Assembly: GCA_963765295.1 (NCBI GenBank)
Contig: CAVXVO010000008.1
Span: forward strand, 62,001 to 126,000
Length of the DNA: 64,000 bases
Reading direction: 5' to 3'
DNA from: PALSA-612 sp963765295
Lineage (GTDB): Bacteria > Actinomycetota > Thermoleophilia > Gaiellales > Gaiellaceae
Positions 36,753 to 46,256 of this stretch are shown here, piece after piece. Numbering within the stretch: the stretch's first letter is position 1; each line of letters opens with the position of its first letter. A program made the position numbers and the translations under genes. The notes beneath the pieces were generated by a model, which had not been told where the DNA came from, made no database searches, and was given only the letters and a program-made list of their open reading frames with translations.

Positions 36753-36824
36753 TGGCCCCGGGTGGAGTCGAACCACCGCACGCAGATTCGAAGTCTGCCG
36801 CTCTATCCACTGAGCTACGGGGCC
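36753..36824 (-). tRNA. tRNA-Arg (UCG)
   Basis: The minus strand folds as a full cloverleaf: acceptor GGCCCCG/CGGGGCC with discriminator A, D-arm GCTCAGTGGATAGAGC, anticodon loop CTTCGAA (anticodon TCG, reading CGA) and T-arm with GGTTCGACTCC. CCA is not encoded. Its 3' end faces the accessory region to the left. Confidence 0.95.
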
Positions 36825-36895
36825 CCGCCGCAGTGTAGGCGGGGAACCGGGAGCCCGGCCGGCCCCTCGCAGGCCGGGCTCCTCGTGGCGACGAA

Positions 36896-37570
36896 CTAGG
36901 CCGAGGCCGGGCGAGCCAGCACGCGGACGACAGCGCCGTCCCGCGAGAGGACGAGGGCCTTGCCCCCGACCGCGAGCTTGCCGCGAACGTGGGCGCCCGT
37001 GCCGATCGTGAACGTGATGCTCTTGCCGTCGGCGCGCTTGATCGTGAGCGCCGTGCTCGAGGATGCCGTCACCTGGCCGCGATCGAGCGTGGCCGTGTGG
37101 GTCGAGCCGTCGGCCCGCACGAAGCTCGCCTGCAGGTGGACGATCGGCGACTTCGACGCGGCCGGGAGCATCGGCGGCGCGAGCATCCGGCCCGGCGCGG
37201 CGATCCGGAACGCGGCTCCGTTCCGCGAGAACACGAGCACCGGCCGGCCCGCCGTGATCGTCCCGCGGACGATCGTGCTGCTCGACACCGACACGGTGAC
37301 GGTCTTCCCGTCGGCGCGCTGCAGGCTCAGCGAGGTCGCGGACGACGTGCTCACGCGCCCGCGGTCGACGGTGAACGCGTCAGTGGTGCCGTCGGCGCGG
37401 ATCAGGCTCACGTCGGCATGGACGCCGGCGCGGACGAGCCGCTTCGCAACGTGGCGCTTCGCGACCTTGCCGTGTGCCGCGTCGGCCACGGCAACCGCAC
37501 CCCCCGCGACGACCAGCGCCGCCGCGGCGACGGCGACAACGCCGAATCCTCGTTTCCATCCAGTTCTCAC
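36896..37570 (-). CDS. Exported protein with two copies of a beta-strand domain
   Basis: This 224-residue protein has a signal peptide (VVAVAAAALVVAGGAVAVAD) and two tandem homologous units of about 75 residues: ADVSLIRADGTTDAFTVDRG to VLVFSRNGAAFRI, and QASFVRADGSTHTATLDRGQ to ALVLSRDGAVVRV. Each has an RADGxT, DRGxV, RADGK, SRxGA pattern resembling DUF5666-like modules. Function unknown. It lies between two tRNA genes on the same strand. Confidence 0.78.
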   Translation of the reverse strand: MRTGWKRGFGVVAVAAAALVVAGGAVAVADAAHGKVAKRHVAKRLVRAGVHADVSLIRADGTTDAFTVDRGRVSTSSATSLSLQRADGKTVTVSVSSSTIVRGTITAGRPVLVFSRNGAAFRIAAPGRMLAPPMLPAASKSPIVHLQASFVRADGSTHTATLDRGQVTASSSTALTIKRADGKSITFTIGTGAHVRGKLAVGGKALVLSRDGAVVRVLARPASA

Positions 37571-37678
37571 AGCTCAGACTCCTTCCGTGGATTGCACGAA
37601 CTGAGGATCAGCTTGCGGCGCGGGCGTAAGGGCCGAGCAGCCCGTCCGTAAACCACCCGCAAAATCCTTGAGACGAGG

Positions 37679-37752
37679 GGTGGCCGACGGGATTCGAACC
37701 CGCGACCACCGGGACCACAACCCGGGGCTCTACCAACTGAGCTACGGCCACC
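37679..37752 (-). tRNA. tRNA-His (GUG)
   Basis: The minus strand gives acceptor GTGGCCG/CGGCCAC with the extra G at -1 opposite C73 typical of tRNA-His, D-arm GCTCAGTTGGTAGAGC, anticodon loop TTGTGGT (anticodon GTG) and T-arm GGTTCGAATCC. CCA is not encoded. Confidence 0.95.
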
Positions 37753-37789
37753 TCGCTCCGGCCAGCATACCGGGCGGCGGAGGCGACCC

Positions 37790-38746
37790 CTACCGGTTGA
37801 GCGGTGCGATCACCTGGCGATAGGCGGCAAGCGACTTCGGCTTCTTCGCCAGATCGAAGGTCGAGCCCGGCAGCCCGCTGTAATACGAGATCAGAACCGT
37901 CCGGCTGTGCGTCTTCACGAACGCGGACATGTGCGCGACGAACCCCGGATCGTCGATGCCCCACGGCGCCCACTCGGGAAACGCGTACGGCTTGGCCGGA
38001 TGCGCCTGGTACAGCGCCTCGGCGTCCGTCCAGTCGGGCTTGAAGCCGATGTCGTAGAGATCGTCGCCGACGACGTCGACGTAGCTGTCACCGGGGTAGT
38101 AGGCCGCGGCCGAGTTGCCGGCGACGTCGGGGCTCCCCACGCCTTGCGGGTTCCAGATCACCTGGACGTTCGGGTTCGCGAGCAGCGTGCCGTGGACCGG
38201 AGGCTGCCCGAGCTTCTTCAGGACGGACGCGACGTTCGGACCTCCGTGGGCGATCAGGTACGTGCGTGCGAACGCGGCCCGGAACATCGCCGTCGTGTGG
38301 TTCGAGTCGCGCGCCGTTCCATTCGTGTTGTAGGCGCTGTACGAGTTCCAGTGCCCGTTCATCTCGGCGAAGGGGCGGAAGAAGATCCGGTCGCCGAACG
38401 CATGCAAGGCGTGGTTGACCGCGACGAGGTACGCGTCGCCGCCGCCGGTCGCGATCTGCTTCGGCGTGATCTCGCCACCGTGCTGAAGACCGGTCGAGAG
38501 ACCGAGCATCGGCACCGTCCCCATCGTCGGCAACAGCGCGGCGAACGGCGAGCCGTACGTCGCGCCCTGGCCCCAGCCGACGATGCGGAGCCGCGTGTCC
38601 GATACCTGGCCGGTCTGCTGCTGGAAACGCGCCGGATCGCCAAGGACGCCGAGCAGCACCCGCGACTTCGAGGCCGTCGCCGCGAGTGCGAGCGCGCCGG
38701 CAGCGGCGATCGCGACGACGAGCACGGCGATGCGGCTCGGCCTCAT
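37790..38746 (-). CDS. Secreted GH26-like glycosidase (beta-mannanase-like)
   Basis: This 318-residue protein has a signal peptide (RIAVLVVAIAAAGALALAAT) and a GH26-type barrel. The proposed acid/base glutamate is in IFFRPFAEMNGHWNSYS and the nucleophile glutamate in YAFPEWAPWGID; the strand YVDVVGDDLYDIGF is also typical. It would act on extracellular mannan-like or other beta-glycans. It ends close to the tRNA-His gene. Confidence 0.83.
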   Translation of the reverse strand: MRPSRIAVLVVAIAAAGALALAATASKSRVLLGVLGDPARFQQQTGQVSDTRLRIVGWGQGATYGSPFAALLPTMGTVPMLGLSTGLQHGGEITPKQIATGGGDAYLVAVNHALHAFGDRIFFRPFAEMNGHWNSYSAYNTNGTARDSNHTTAMFRAAFARTYLIAHGGPNVASVLKKLGQPPVHGTLLANPNVQVIWNPQGVGSPDVAGNSAAAYYPGDSYVDVVGDDLYDIGFKPDWTDAEALYQAHPAKPYAFPEWAPWGIDDPGFVAHMSAFVKTHSRTVLISYYSGLPGSTFDLAKKPKSLAAYRQVIAPLNR

Positions 38747-38771
38747 GGGCCGGAGGCTAGCGAACGGCCGT

Positions 38772-39356
38772 CTAGACCGGCGGCTCGGGGTCGTACTGGA
38801 TGTAGCGGCGCACCTCGCGCGCCCGTTCCTCCGAGTGGAGCCGCCTCACGAGGTGGAGCGCCATGTCGATCCCGGCCGAGACGCCGGCCGCGGTGATCAC
38901 GTCGCCGTCGTCGACGAAGCGCGCTTCGCGGTCGACGCGGATGCCCGTCCCGAGCTCCGCGAGACGGTCGAGGGATCCCCAGTAGGTGGTCGCCGGCCGT
39001 CCGTCGAGGAGGCCCGCGTCGGCATAGACGAGCGAGCCCGTGCAGACGCTCGTCATCAGCGTGTCGGCCGCGGCGAGCGACCGCACCCGCTCCCGTACGC
39101 GCTCGTCGCCGAGCTGCTGCCGCGCTCCCAGGCCGCCGGGCCAGAGGACGACGTCCGGTTCGGGCGCGTCGTCCCACGTGTAGTCGGCAAGGACGCGCAA
39201 TCCCTTCGCGCACGTGATCGGAGTTGCGGCGTCGGCGACCGTGTAGACCTCGACGCCGTCCTCCGGCCACTGCTTCGCCCAGGCCGCGAGGACCTCCCAC
39301 GGCCCGGCCCAGTCGAGCTCCTCCGCGTTCTCGAACAGGACGATCGCGATCCGCAC
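38772..39356 (-). CDS. DJ-1/PfpI-family protein
   Basis: This 194-residue protein has a flavodoxin-like fold of the GATase1/PfpI type: FENAEELDWAGPWEVLAAWA, PDVVLWPGGLGARQQLGDER, the nucleophile cysteine in TSVCTGSLVYADAGLLDGR and TYWGSLDRLAEL, ending VSAGIDMALHLVRRL. The layout is that of isonitrile-hydratase/GlxA-like proteins without the AraC DNA-binding domain. Function uncertain (amidase, hydratase or chaperone-like). Confidence 0.87.
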   Translation of the reverse strand: MRIAIVLFENAEELDWAGPWEVLAAWAKQWPEDGVEVYTVADAATPITCAKGLRVLADYTWDDAPEPDVVLWPGGLGARQQLGDERVRERVRSLAAADTLMTSVCTGSLVYADAGLLDGRPATTYWGSLDRLAELGTGIRVDREARFVDDGDVITAAGVSAGIDMALHLVRRLHSEERAREVRRYIQYDPEPPV

Positions 39357-39421
39357 CGGCGGAGCCTAGCGGCCGGCTCGTAGGACCGATTCGCCGCCGT
39401 GCGCGTAGCTCAGGTCAGCTT

Positions 39422-40466
39422 GTGAAGCCGAGGTTCCCGCTTGTGTGCTTGCTCGGGCTCGTGGTCGTCGGGCTCATGCTCGGAACGGCCCGAAGCAGCG
39501 CACGGCCGACGACGAGGCCCAGCGCTGACGAGTGGTGGCTGCCGATCGTCGATGCGACGGGCCTGACGCCGCCCGGCCCGGGGCGACCCGTGTTCATCGT
39601 CGATCGCGGGCTCGATTTCGGCCATCCGGATTTCGCGGCCAGGCCGGACACGATCGCGCTCAATCCGCAGACGTTCCTGCACGAGGACGACGACGGCTTC
39701 CACGCCACGGCACTGGCGTCGATCGTCGGTGCCGGGGAACGGCCCGGCGGCCTCGTCGGCATCTATCCACGGGCGCGGATCTACTCCTGGGACGCGAGCC
39801 CGGACGGCCTGCTCGACACGGTCTACGTCCTCTCCGGCACGGCAGCGGCCGCCCGCCTGTGTCCGGGTGTCGTGCTGCTCAGCTTCGGTCTGTCCGTTCC
39901 GCAGTTCGTGCACGCGATCGAGAACCTCCAGGAGGGCATCGACCGCGTCGTCGACCGTGGTTGCCGCGTGGGTCTGGACGATGCGGCCGAGCCTGCAGGC
40001 CTCGCAGGTGGCGGAGCTCCTGCGCCGTTCGGCGCGGCCGCTCGGCTCGCCCGTGCCGAACGACGACACGGGCGACGGGATGCTCGACGTCGCCGCGGCG
40101 CTCCGGGCTCCGGCGCCGCTGCCCGATCAGCTCGAGCCGAACGACGACATCGTCTACGCCCTCCCCCTCGGCACCCCCAACCACGGCTCGTGGCCGCTGA
40201 CGACCCCGCGACGGGCCGAGGCCGCGATCACGGCGAGCGTGACGGCGATCAAGGACCCGATCGACGTCTACCGCACCTGGGTCCCGGCACGGGCCACGGT
40301 GACCGCGGCGCTCGCCCGGCTGCGGGGCTCGCGCTCAGGCTCTGGAGCGACGCGGCACTGACCGTCGACGAGACCGGGTCGTCAGCGCTACCTCTACCTC
40401 GAGGTGGCGCTGACGACCCGCGTGCGCGGCGCCGTCTACTACACGCTCCGCGTCTCGGCCCGATGA
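39422..40466 (+). pseudogene. Remnant of a secreted S8 (subtilisin-like) peptidase
   Basis: From GTG 39422 there is a signal-anchor (PLVCLLGLVVVGLMLGTARS), then the catalytic Asp strand PVFIVDRGLDFGHPDF and the His block DDDGFHATALASIVGA. At about 39965 the match jumps straight to the end of the domain in another frame (AAWVWTMRPSLQASQVAELL, SARPLGSPVPNDDTGDGMLD), so the region with the catalytic Ser (GTS) has been deleted. Two further frame changes near 40315 and 40380 are needed to reach the conserved tail ending VYYTLRVSAR. It is almost certainly inactive. Confidence 0.75.
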
Positions 40467-40474
40467 CGCCTCGA

Positions 40475-40546
40475 TGCGCCTGGGAGGATTCGAACCTCCG
40501 ACCCACGGCTTAGAAGGCCGTCGCTCTTCCGCTGAGCTACAGGCGC
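40475..40546 (-). tRNA. tRNA-Arg (UCU)
   Basis: The minus strand shows acceptor GCGCCTG/CAGGCGC with discriminator A, D-arm GCTCAGCGGAAGAGC, anticodon loop CTTCTAA (anticodon TCT, reading AGA) and T-arm GGTTCGAATCC. CCA is not encoded. Confidence 0.95.
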
Positions 40547-40596
40547 CCGTTCGTTCGCCAAGGGTACAAGGGGCACCCGGCAGGTACGGTGCAGGC

Positions 40597-41055
40597 ATGA
40601 GCGAAGCGACCCTGCAGACGAACCACGGGCCGATCCGGATCGAGCTGTTCCCCGACGACGCGCCGAAGACCGTCGGGAACTTCGAGGACCTGGCCCGCAA
40701 AGGCTTCTACGACGGGCTGACGTTCCACCGCGTGATCGACGGCTTCATGATCCAGGGCGGCTGCCCGCGCGGCGACGGCACCGGGGGGCCCGGCTATACG
40801 TTCGAGGACGAGGCGAACGACCAGCACGTCGCCCGCGGCGCGCTCGCGATGGCGAACGCGGGGCCGAACACGAACGGCAGCCAGTTCTTCATCGTCACGG
40901 CCGACGCGTGTCCCTGGCTCGACGGCAAGCACACGGTCTTCGGTCGCGTCTTCGAGGGGATGGACACGGTCGATGCGATCTCGCAGCTGCCGAAGGACTC
41001 GCGCGACCGGCCGGACGAGCCGGTCGTGATCGAACGCGTCGAGCTCGTCGACTAG
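40597..41055 (+). CDS. Cyclophilin-type peptidyl-prolyl cis-trans isomerase
   Basis: This 152-residue cytoplasmic cyclophilin speeds proline isomerisation during folding. The core signature is complete: FEDLARKGFYDGLTFHRVID, GFMIQGGCPRGDGTGGPGY, ARGALAMANAGPNTNGSQFF, IVTADACPWLDGKHTVFGRV. The ATG at 40597 gives a start typical of the family (TLQTNHGPIRIELF). It appears to be a stand-alone gene close to tRNA-Arg. Confidence 0.95.
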   Translation: MSEATLQTNHGPIRIELFPDDAPKTVGNFEDLARKGFYDGLTFHRVIDGFMIQGGCPRGDGTGGPGYTFEDEANDQHVARGALAMANAGPNTNGSQFFIVTADACPWLDGKHTVFGRVFEGMDTVDAISQLPKDSRDRPDEPVVIERVELVD

Positions 41056-41064
41056 CCCGGCCGG

Positions 41065-41901
41065 CTAACCCTGATCGCGAACGTCGAGCCAGTCGGCGAC
41101 GATGCGCGCGAGCGCGGGGCCGCCGTCGGCGATGACGTCGTGCCCTGCTCCGGGAAGCGGAACCGCGTCGGCGCTGCGGACCGCCTGTACGAGCCGCTCC
41201 GCGCCTGCTGCGTTCCCCGCCGCCCGGTCGGCGGGCTCGGTCGCGTAGACGAGCAGGGTCGGAATTCCGGCCGTGTCGATCGCCGGCCAGGCCAGGCTGC
41301 TGCGCTCCCGCGCGAGCGCGCGGTACACGCTGCCGCGTACCTCCGGCGTCGGACCGCGGAGCGAACCGTCCGGCTCCTCCACCAGCCCCGCGAGGACGGC
41401 CTCCTCGTACTCGGGCGTGATCCGCGTCGCGTCCTCGCGGAGCTCCTCGAGGAAGGCGTCCCGCGACGGCCAGCGCCACCGCACCCGGCTCACGCGCTCG
41501 ACCCAGGCCTCGAGCGGCAGATCGGGGTCGACTCCAGGCTGGTCGGGGTAGTCGAGATGGCCGCTGTCGAGCAGGACGAGCGCGCTGACCCGCTCCGGAT
41601 CGGCGGCCGCGAGGTGACAGGCGACGAGTCCGCCCCACGAGTGGCCCATCACCGCCGTCCGGGCAAGGCCGAGCCCGTCGAGGACACCGCGAACGAGCTG
41701 CAGGTACGGCTCGAGCTCGTACTCCTCGGGCGCGAGCGGGGGGCTGGAGCCGAAGCCCGGCGCGTCGACACCGACGACACGGCGGCGGAGCAGCGGCGCG
41801 ATCTCCGACACGTAGCGGCCGCTCGTGCCGATCCCGAGCGCGTGCAGGAAGACGAGCGGCGGTGCGCTCGGGTCGCCCAGCTCGTGCGTCGCGATCGTCA
41901 C
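41065..41901 (-). CDS. Alpha/beta hydrolase
   Basis: This 278-residue hydrolase shows VFLHALGIGTSGRYVSEIAP (oxyanion region), VVGVDAPGFGSSPPL, the nucleophile in VMGHSWGGLVACHLAA, LLVYATEPADR (acid) and LPGAGHDVIADGG (His). A lid of about 90 residues lies between strands. Cytoplasmic; substrate unknown. It converges with the cyclophilin gene, with 9 bp between. Confidence 0.88.
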   Translation of the reverse strand: MTIATHELGDPSAPPLVFLHALGIGTSGRYVSEIAPLLRRRVVGVDAPGFGSSPPLAPEEYELEPYLQLVRGVLDGLGLARTAVMGHSWGGLVACHLAAADPERVSALVLLDSGHLDYPDQPGVDPDLPLEAWVERVSRVRWRWPSRDAFLEELREDATRITPEYEEAVLAGLVEEPDGSLRGPTPEVRGSVYRALARERSSLAWPAIDTAGIPTLLVYATEPADRAAGNAAGAERLVQAVRSADAVPLPGAGHDVIADGGPALARIVADWLDVRDQG

Positions 41902-41922
41902 GGCCCGATCGTACGCGCCGGG

Positions 41923-42582
41923 CTAGGCGGGCAGGACCGCCGCGGCCGGCACCGGGGGCAGGGTGAGGCTGGCCCGGTCGAGGAGCCAGAACGACGCCTC
42001 GATCGACGGGCCGATCAACAGCGCGAACGCGACGGTGCCGACACCGATCGTCCCCCCGAGAGCGAAACCGACCGCGAGTGCACAGACCTCGAGCGCGGCG
42101 CGGACGACCGAGATTCGCCGGCCGAGCCGCTCCGACCCGACGACCATCAGCGAGTCCCGCGGTCCGGCGCCGAGCGCGGCCGTCAGGTAGAGCCCCGAGC
42201 CAAACCCGGTCAGCGCCACGCCGGCCGCGAGCAGGCCGATCCGCACGCCGAGCGCGTCGTGCGCGAGCCCCTGCACGGCGCCGATCGAGGTCAGGCCGAC
42301 GACGAAGCCGCCCACGAGCAGCGCGTTGGCGAGCGTCCCGATCCCGATCTGTGCGCCGAGCAGCCACGCGACGGTCACGACGACGACGCTGACGACGATG
42401 TTCGCCGCGCCGAACGAGATCGGCGTGTGCCGCGAGAGTCCCTGGTGGAGCGTGTCCCACGGAGAGAGACCGAGCCGCGACTCGAGGAAGGCGACGATCC
42501 CGAGCGCGAACAGGAACAGGCCGCCGACGAGGACGGCGAGCCGCAGGGCGAGGCTGCCCCGGATCCGTGGCGGCGCGCGCAT
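41923..42582 (-). CDS. YczE/YitT-type integral membrane protein
   Basis: This 219-residue protein has five to six transmembrane helices with the family signatures ESRLGLSPWDTLHQGLSRHT, PISFGAANIVVSVVVV, QIGIGTLANALLVGG and GLYLTAALGAGPRDSLMVVG. It belongs to the YczE/YyaS/YitT group of membrane proteins with no settled function. It is divergent from the lipase-like gene with about 20 bp between starts. Confidence 0.88.
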   Translation of the reverse strand: MRAPPRIRGSLALRLAVLVGGLFLFALGIVAFLESRLGLSPWDTLHQGLSRHTPISFGAANIVVSVVVVTVAWLLGAQIGIGTLANALLVGGFVVGLTSIGAVQGLAHDALGVRIGLLAAGVALTGFGSGLYLTAALGAGPRDSLMVVGSERLGRRISVVRAALEVCALAVGFALGGTIGVGTVAFALLIGPSIEASFWLLDRASLTLPPVPAAAVLPA

Positions 42583-42601
42583 TGGCCTAATCTACGGGCC
42601 G

Positions 42602-43501
42602 ATGCGACGCCTTCTCGCACTCGTGCTCCTCGCCGGGCTCGCGTGCGCCGCCCTGATCGCCCCGGCGGGCCAGAGCCGGAGCGATCCTGTCCCGCTCCGC
42701 TACATCGCGCTCGGGGACTCGTTCTCCTCCGGCGAGGGCGTTCCCCCCTTCCGACCCGGCACCGACAAGTACTTCCCCGTCCGCGACACCTGCCATCGCT
42801 CGTTCCGCAGCTATCCGGCGTTGATCGCGGGCCGCCGGAGCTCGCCGGGGACGTGGGGTTTCTGGGCCTGCAGCGGCGCGCTCACGGTCGACATGTCCCG
42901 GACGAACCACGAGAACCCGGGTGAGATCGCCCAGCTCGACCGGATCTCCCCGCCCGGGACGTCGGATCCGCGCGTAAATCTCGTGACCCTGACGATCGGC
43001 GGCAACGACGCGCAGTTCGGGAGCGTAGCGACGGCTTGCATCTTCTCGGGCATCGTTCCTGGGCTCGGCACCTGCCAGGGTGACTGGCGCGCACGGGTCA
43101 AGAACGCGATCGCCCGGCTGCGGTCGACGCTGCCGCCGATCTACCGCGCCGTCCACGAGCGAGCGCCGAACGCACGCATCCTCGTTCTCGGCTATCCGAA
43201 CCCGTTCCCGGCCTCGGCGCCGCAGTTCTCCCAGTGCCGCCTGTGGCTCCAGCCGGAGGACCTGCGCTTTCTCCACGACGAGGCGAACGCGCTGGACGCG
43301 TCCGTCCGCGCGGCCACCGTGGCGGCCGCGAGCGCGAAGGTGACCTATCTGGCCCCGTCCGGCTTCGCCGGGCACGACGCCTGCTCGGCCAGCCCCTGGT
43401 TCGTCGGGCTGGACATCGTTCCTACGGAGTTCGGCTACAGCTTCCACCCGAACGTCCTCGGCCAGCGGCGCCTGGCCAGGATCGCGCTCGCCGCGATCTG
43501 A
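42602..43501 (+). CDS. Secreted SGNH/GDSL hydrolase (lipase/esterase)
   Basis: This 299-residue protein has a signal peptide (RRLLALVLLAGLACAALIAP) and an SGNH hydrolase domain: block I with the nucleophile in YIALGDSFSSGEG, WGFWACSGALTVDM, block III LTIGGNDAQFGS and the late SFHPNVLGQRRLA with the catalytic His. Six cysteines fit the Streptomyces-type secreted lipase (SCO-lipase) group. Extracellular ester hydrolysis is the likely role. Confidence 0.9.
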   Translation: MRRLLALVLLAGLACAALIAPAGQSRSDPVPLRYIALGDSFSSGEGVPPFRPGTDKYFPVRDTCHRSFRSYPALIAGRRSSPGTWGFWACSGALTVDMSRTNHENPGEIAQLDRISPPGTSDPRVNLVTLTIGGNDAQFGSVATACIFSGIVPGLGTCQGDWRARVKNAIARLRSTLPPIYRAVHERAPNARILVLGYPNPFPASAPQFSQCRLWLQPEDLRFLHDEANALDASVRAATVAAASAKVTYLAPSGFAGHDACSASPWFVGLDIVPTEFGYSFHPNVLGQRRLARIALAAI

Positions 43502-43731
43502 CGCTCGCGAACACCTGTCTCCCTCGTCCGGTTTGAACCTGCCGTACGGAGGGCATTCCGACGACGTTCGGTCGGCAACGGGAATCGAGTGGATGGCAGC
43601 AGCGCGGTCCGCGCTGGCCTGTCGGTGGCGTCCACCCAACCCATTCCGGATGTTCGCCAGAGTGCAACCCCCGCCTCGCCCCTGTACGCCGACGATCGCA
43701 ACGTCCGTCAAAGCGCACGAAGGAGACGAAG

Positions 43732-46190
43732 ATGCGAAGAAGCTCGGTTCGCTTGATCGGCGCCGCGTCGGTTGTTGCTGCCCTCGTCGGGGCGGCAGCG
43801 GCGACCGGCACGCTCGCAGGCTCGAAGGGGGCAGCGGCGATCACCCCGCCGCCGTCGTCCAACTGCCAGCTCGGGAACGGCATCAAGCACGTCATCGAGA
43901 TCACCTTCGACAACACGCATTTCAACCGCGACGACCCGAACGTCCTGTCCGACCTCGAGCAGATGCCCGCGCTCAAGGACTTCATCACGAGCAACGGGAC
44001 GCTCCTCTCGAACAACTACACGCCGCTCATCGCCCACACGGCCGACGACAGCCTGACGAACTACACCGGCCTCTACGGCGACCGGCACGGCCAGGGGCTC
44101 ACCAATACGTACGAGACGTACGTCAACGGCGCTGTGACATCGGCGCAGGCCAAGTCGTCGTTCGCGTACTGGACGGGCACGTTCGGGCTCGACGCGTTCC
44201 CGAACATGCCGTACTCGCCGCAGGTCCCGGCCGCCGGCTCGCCGCCGAAGACACCGCCCGCTCCCTGGGTTCCGTTCACGCGCACCGGGTGCGACGTCGG
44301 TGACGTCTCGACCGCGAACATGGTGCTCGAGAACACGACTCCGGACCTGGCCAACATCTTCGGGCAGAACTCGCCCGAGGTGGCGCAGCTCAACGCCGAC
44401 ACCGACTCCTTCAAGGACCAGGAGACCAACGACTACGTCGGCGTGGGCGTCCACTGCGCTCAGAGCGACTCGTTCTGCTCGACGGCCATGGGCAAGCGGG
44501 GCAATCAGAACACCGTGTCCAGCACGGCGGTAACGGACTCGCTTCCGGACGAGCCGGGCGGCTACACCGGCTTCCAGGCCGTCTTCGGCCACCGGTACCT
44601 GACTCCCCAGCTCGCCCAGGCGGCGAACTCCGGCCAGAACCACGTGGTCAACGGCCACAGCTACCCGGTGGTGGACGGGTCTGGCAACCTCACCGATCTG
44701 AACGGCAACACGATGAAGGGCAACTTCAAGGTCCCGGCGCCCGTCAACGCGTTCACGCCGGGGTTCCCGGGCTTCGGGCCGATCAGCGCGGCCCAGACCC
44801 TCGCCTACGTCGCGGACATGCAGGAGGTCGGCGTACCGATCACGTACGGCTACATCTCGGACGCGCACGAGAAGAAGACCATCCTCGGCGTCGCACCGAG
44901 CGGCTGCACGAACCCGAGCACGAGCGGCAGCGCGGCCGAGGGGCCGGGCGACCCGTGCTACGAAGCGAACCTCCAGGCCTACAACGCGGCGTTCGCCACG
45001 TTCTTCCAGCGGCTCGCGGACGACGGGATCGACAAGAGCAACACGCTGTTCGTGATCACGGCCGACGAGGGCGACCACTTCGCAGGCGCCAACGCGACCC
45101 GCGCCGTCCAGCCCACCTGCGGAGCCGCGCCCGTGAGCTGGCAGAGCAACAGCACCTGCGACTACTCCGGTGGGAACAAGATCGGCGAGATGCAGGTCAG
45201 CATCCACGGCCTGCTGGCGAACCAGCTGAACGACACGACGCCGTTCTACAACGAGCCCCAGGGCGACTCGATCTTCATCACGGGGAACCCGGGGCCGACC
45301 GACTCGACCACGCGCAAGCTCGAGCGTGACTTCGCCAACGCGACGGTGAACGACGTCTACGACGGGAACGTCCAGGAGAACCTGACGCAGTACGAGGCGG
45401 ATCCCGCCGCCGAGCAGCTCCTCCACTTCGTCAACGCCGACGCGAACCGGACGCCGTCGTTCACCATCTTCCCGAAGGGGGACTACTTCCTCGTCGGCGG
45501 GACGACCGACGGAGGCGCGAGTACGTCCTGCGCATCAGGAGTGAGCCAGGCGAATGCCTGGCAGAAGTGCACGAGCATCAACAACGGCTTCGCCTGGGAT
45601 CACGGGTACTACGCACCCGAGATCGACAACACGTACCTCGGCCTCGTCGGCCCCGGCGTGGCGAACAAGGGCGTCGACGGCTTCTCACCGGCGCAGGGCC
45701 CGAGCTCGGACGGCACGGCCAACTCCAGCCCGAAGCTCGTGACGTCGATCGGCAACCCCGGAACCTGGGCCGACCACACGGACACTCGTCCGACGATCAT
45801 GGCCCTCACCGGTCTCAAGGACGACTACATCGACGACGGCCGCGTCCTGACCGAGGATCTGACGATCAGCCCCGGCCAGACGGGCGACAAGAGGTTCCAG
45901 CCGCTGGCCGTCTGCTACAAGCAGCTCAACTCCAGCGTCGGACAGTTCGGCACGGACGTGCTCGCGCCGACACGGCAGCGCTCAAGACCGGCTCGAGCGG
46001 CGACGACACGACGTACAAGAACGCCCTCTCGCAGATCAAGAGCCTCGGCACCGATCGTGACGCCCTCGCGACCACGATCAAGAACGACCTCTTCAACGCC
46101 GAGTTCAACGACACTCCGATCCCGAAGGGCAACTCCGAGTTCGCCCACTGCACCAACACGCTCCGCTCTGCGGACAGGCTCGTCCCGTAA
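43732..46190 (+). CDS. Large secreted phosphoesterase/alkaline-phosphatase-fold protein, late frameshift
   Basis: The protein begins with a signal peptide (IGAASVVAALVGAAAATGTL) and shows an alkaline-phosphatase-superfamily pattern: IKHVIEITFDNTHFNRDDPN, LLSNNYTPLIAHTADDSLTN, LFVITADEGDHFAGANATR, NNGFAWDHGYYAPEIDNTYL and TWADHTDTRPTIMAL. It is secreted and probably cleaves phosphate esters or lipids. Near 45965 the frame must change (one base missing) to continue as ADTAALKTGSSGDDTTYKNA and end SADRLVP at 46190, giving about 819 residues; the unshifted frame runs into Arg/Ser-rich nonsense to 46293. Confidence 0.8.
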
Positions 46191-46256
46191 CGAGCTTCAG
46201 CAGGCTCGCGGCTTCCCCTCGGCCTCCGCGCCGGGGGGAAGCCGCCAAGCGCGGTC

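Noticed and set aside
40895..42460. 521-codon frame overlapping the hydrolase and YitT-type genes
   Set aside because: Low-complexity Arg/Gly/Ala translation; the overlapping frames encode recognisable families.
43708..45426. 572-codon open frame antisense to the secreted phosphoesterase
   Set aside because: Arg/Val-rich repetitive translation without motifs; the plus strand has a signal peptide and conserved metal-binding blocks.
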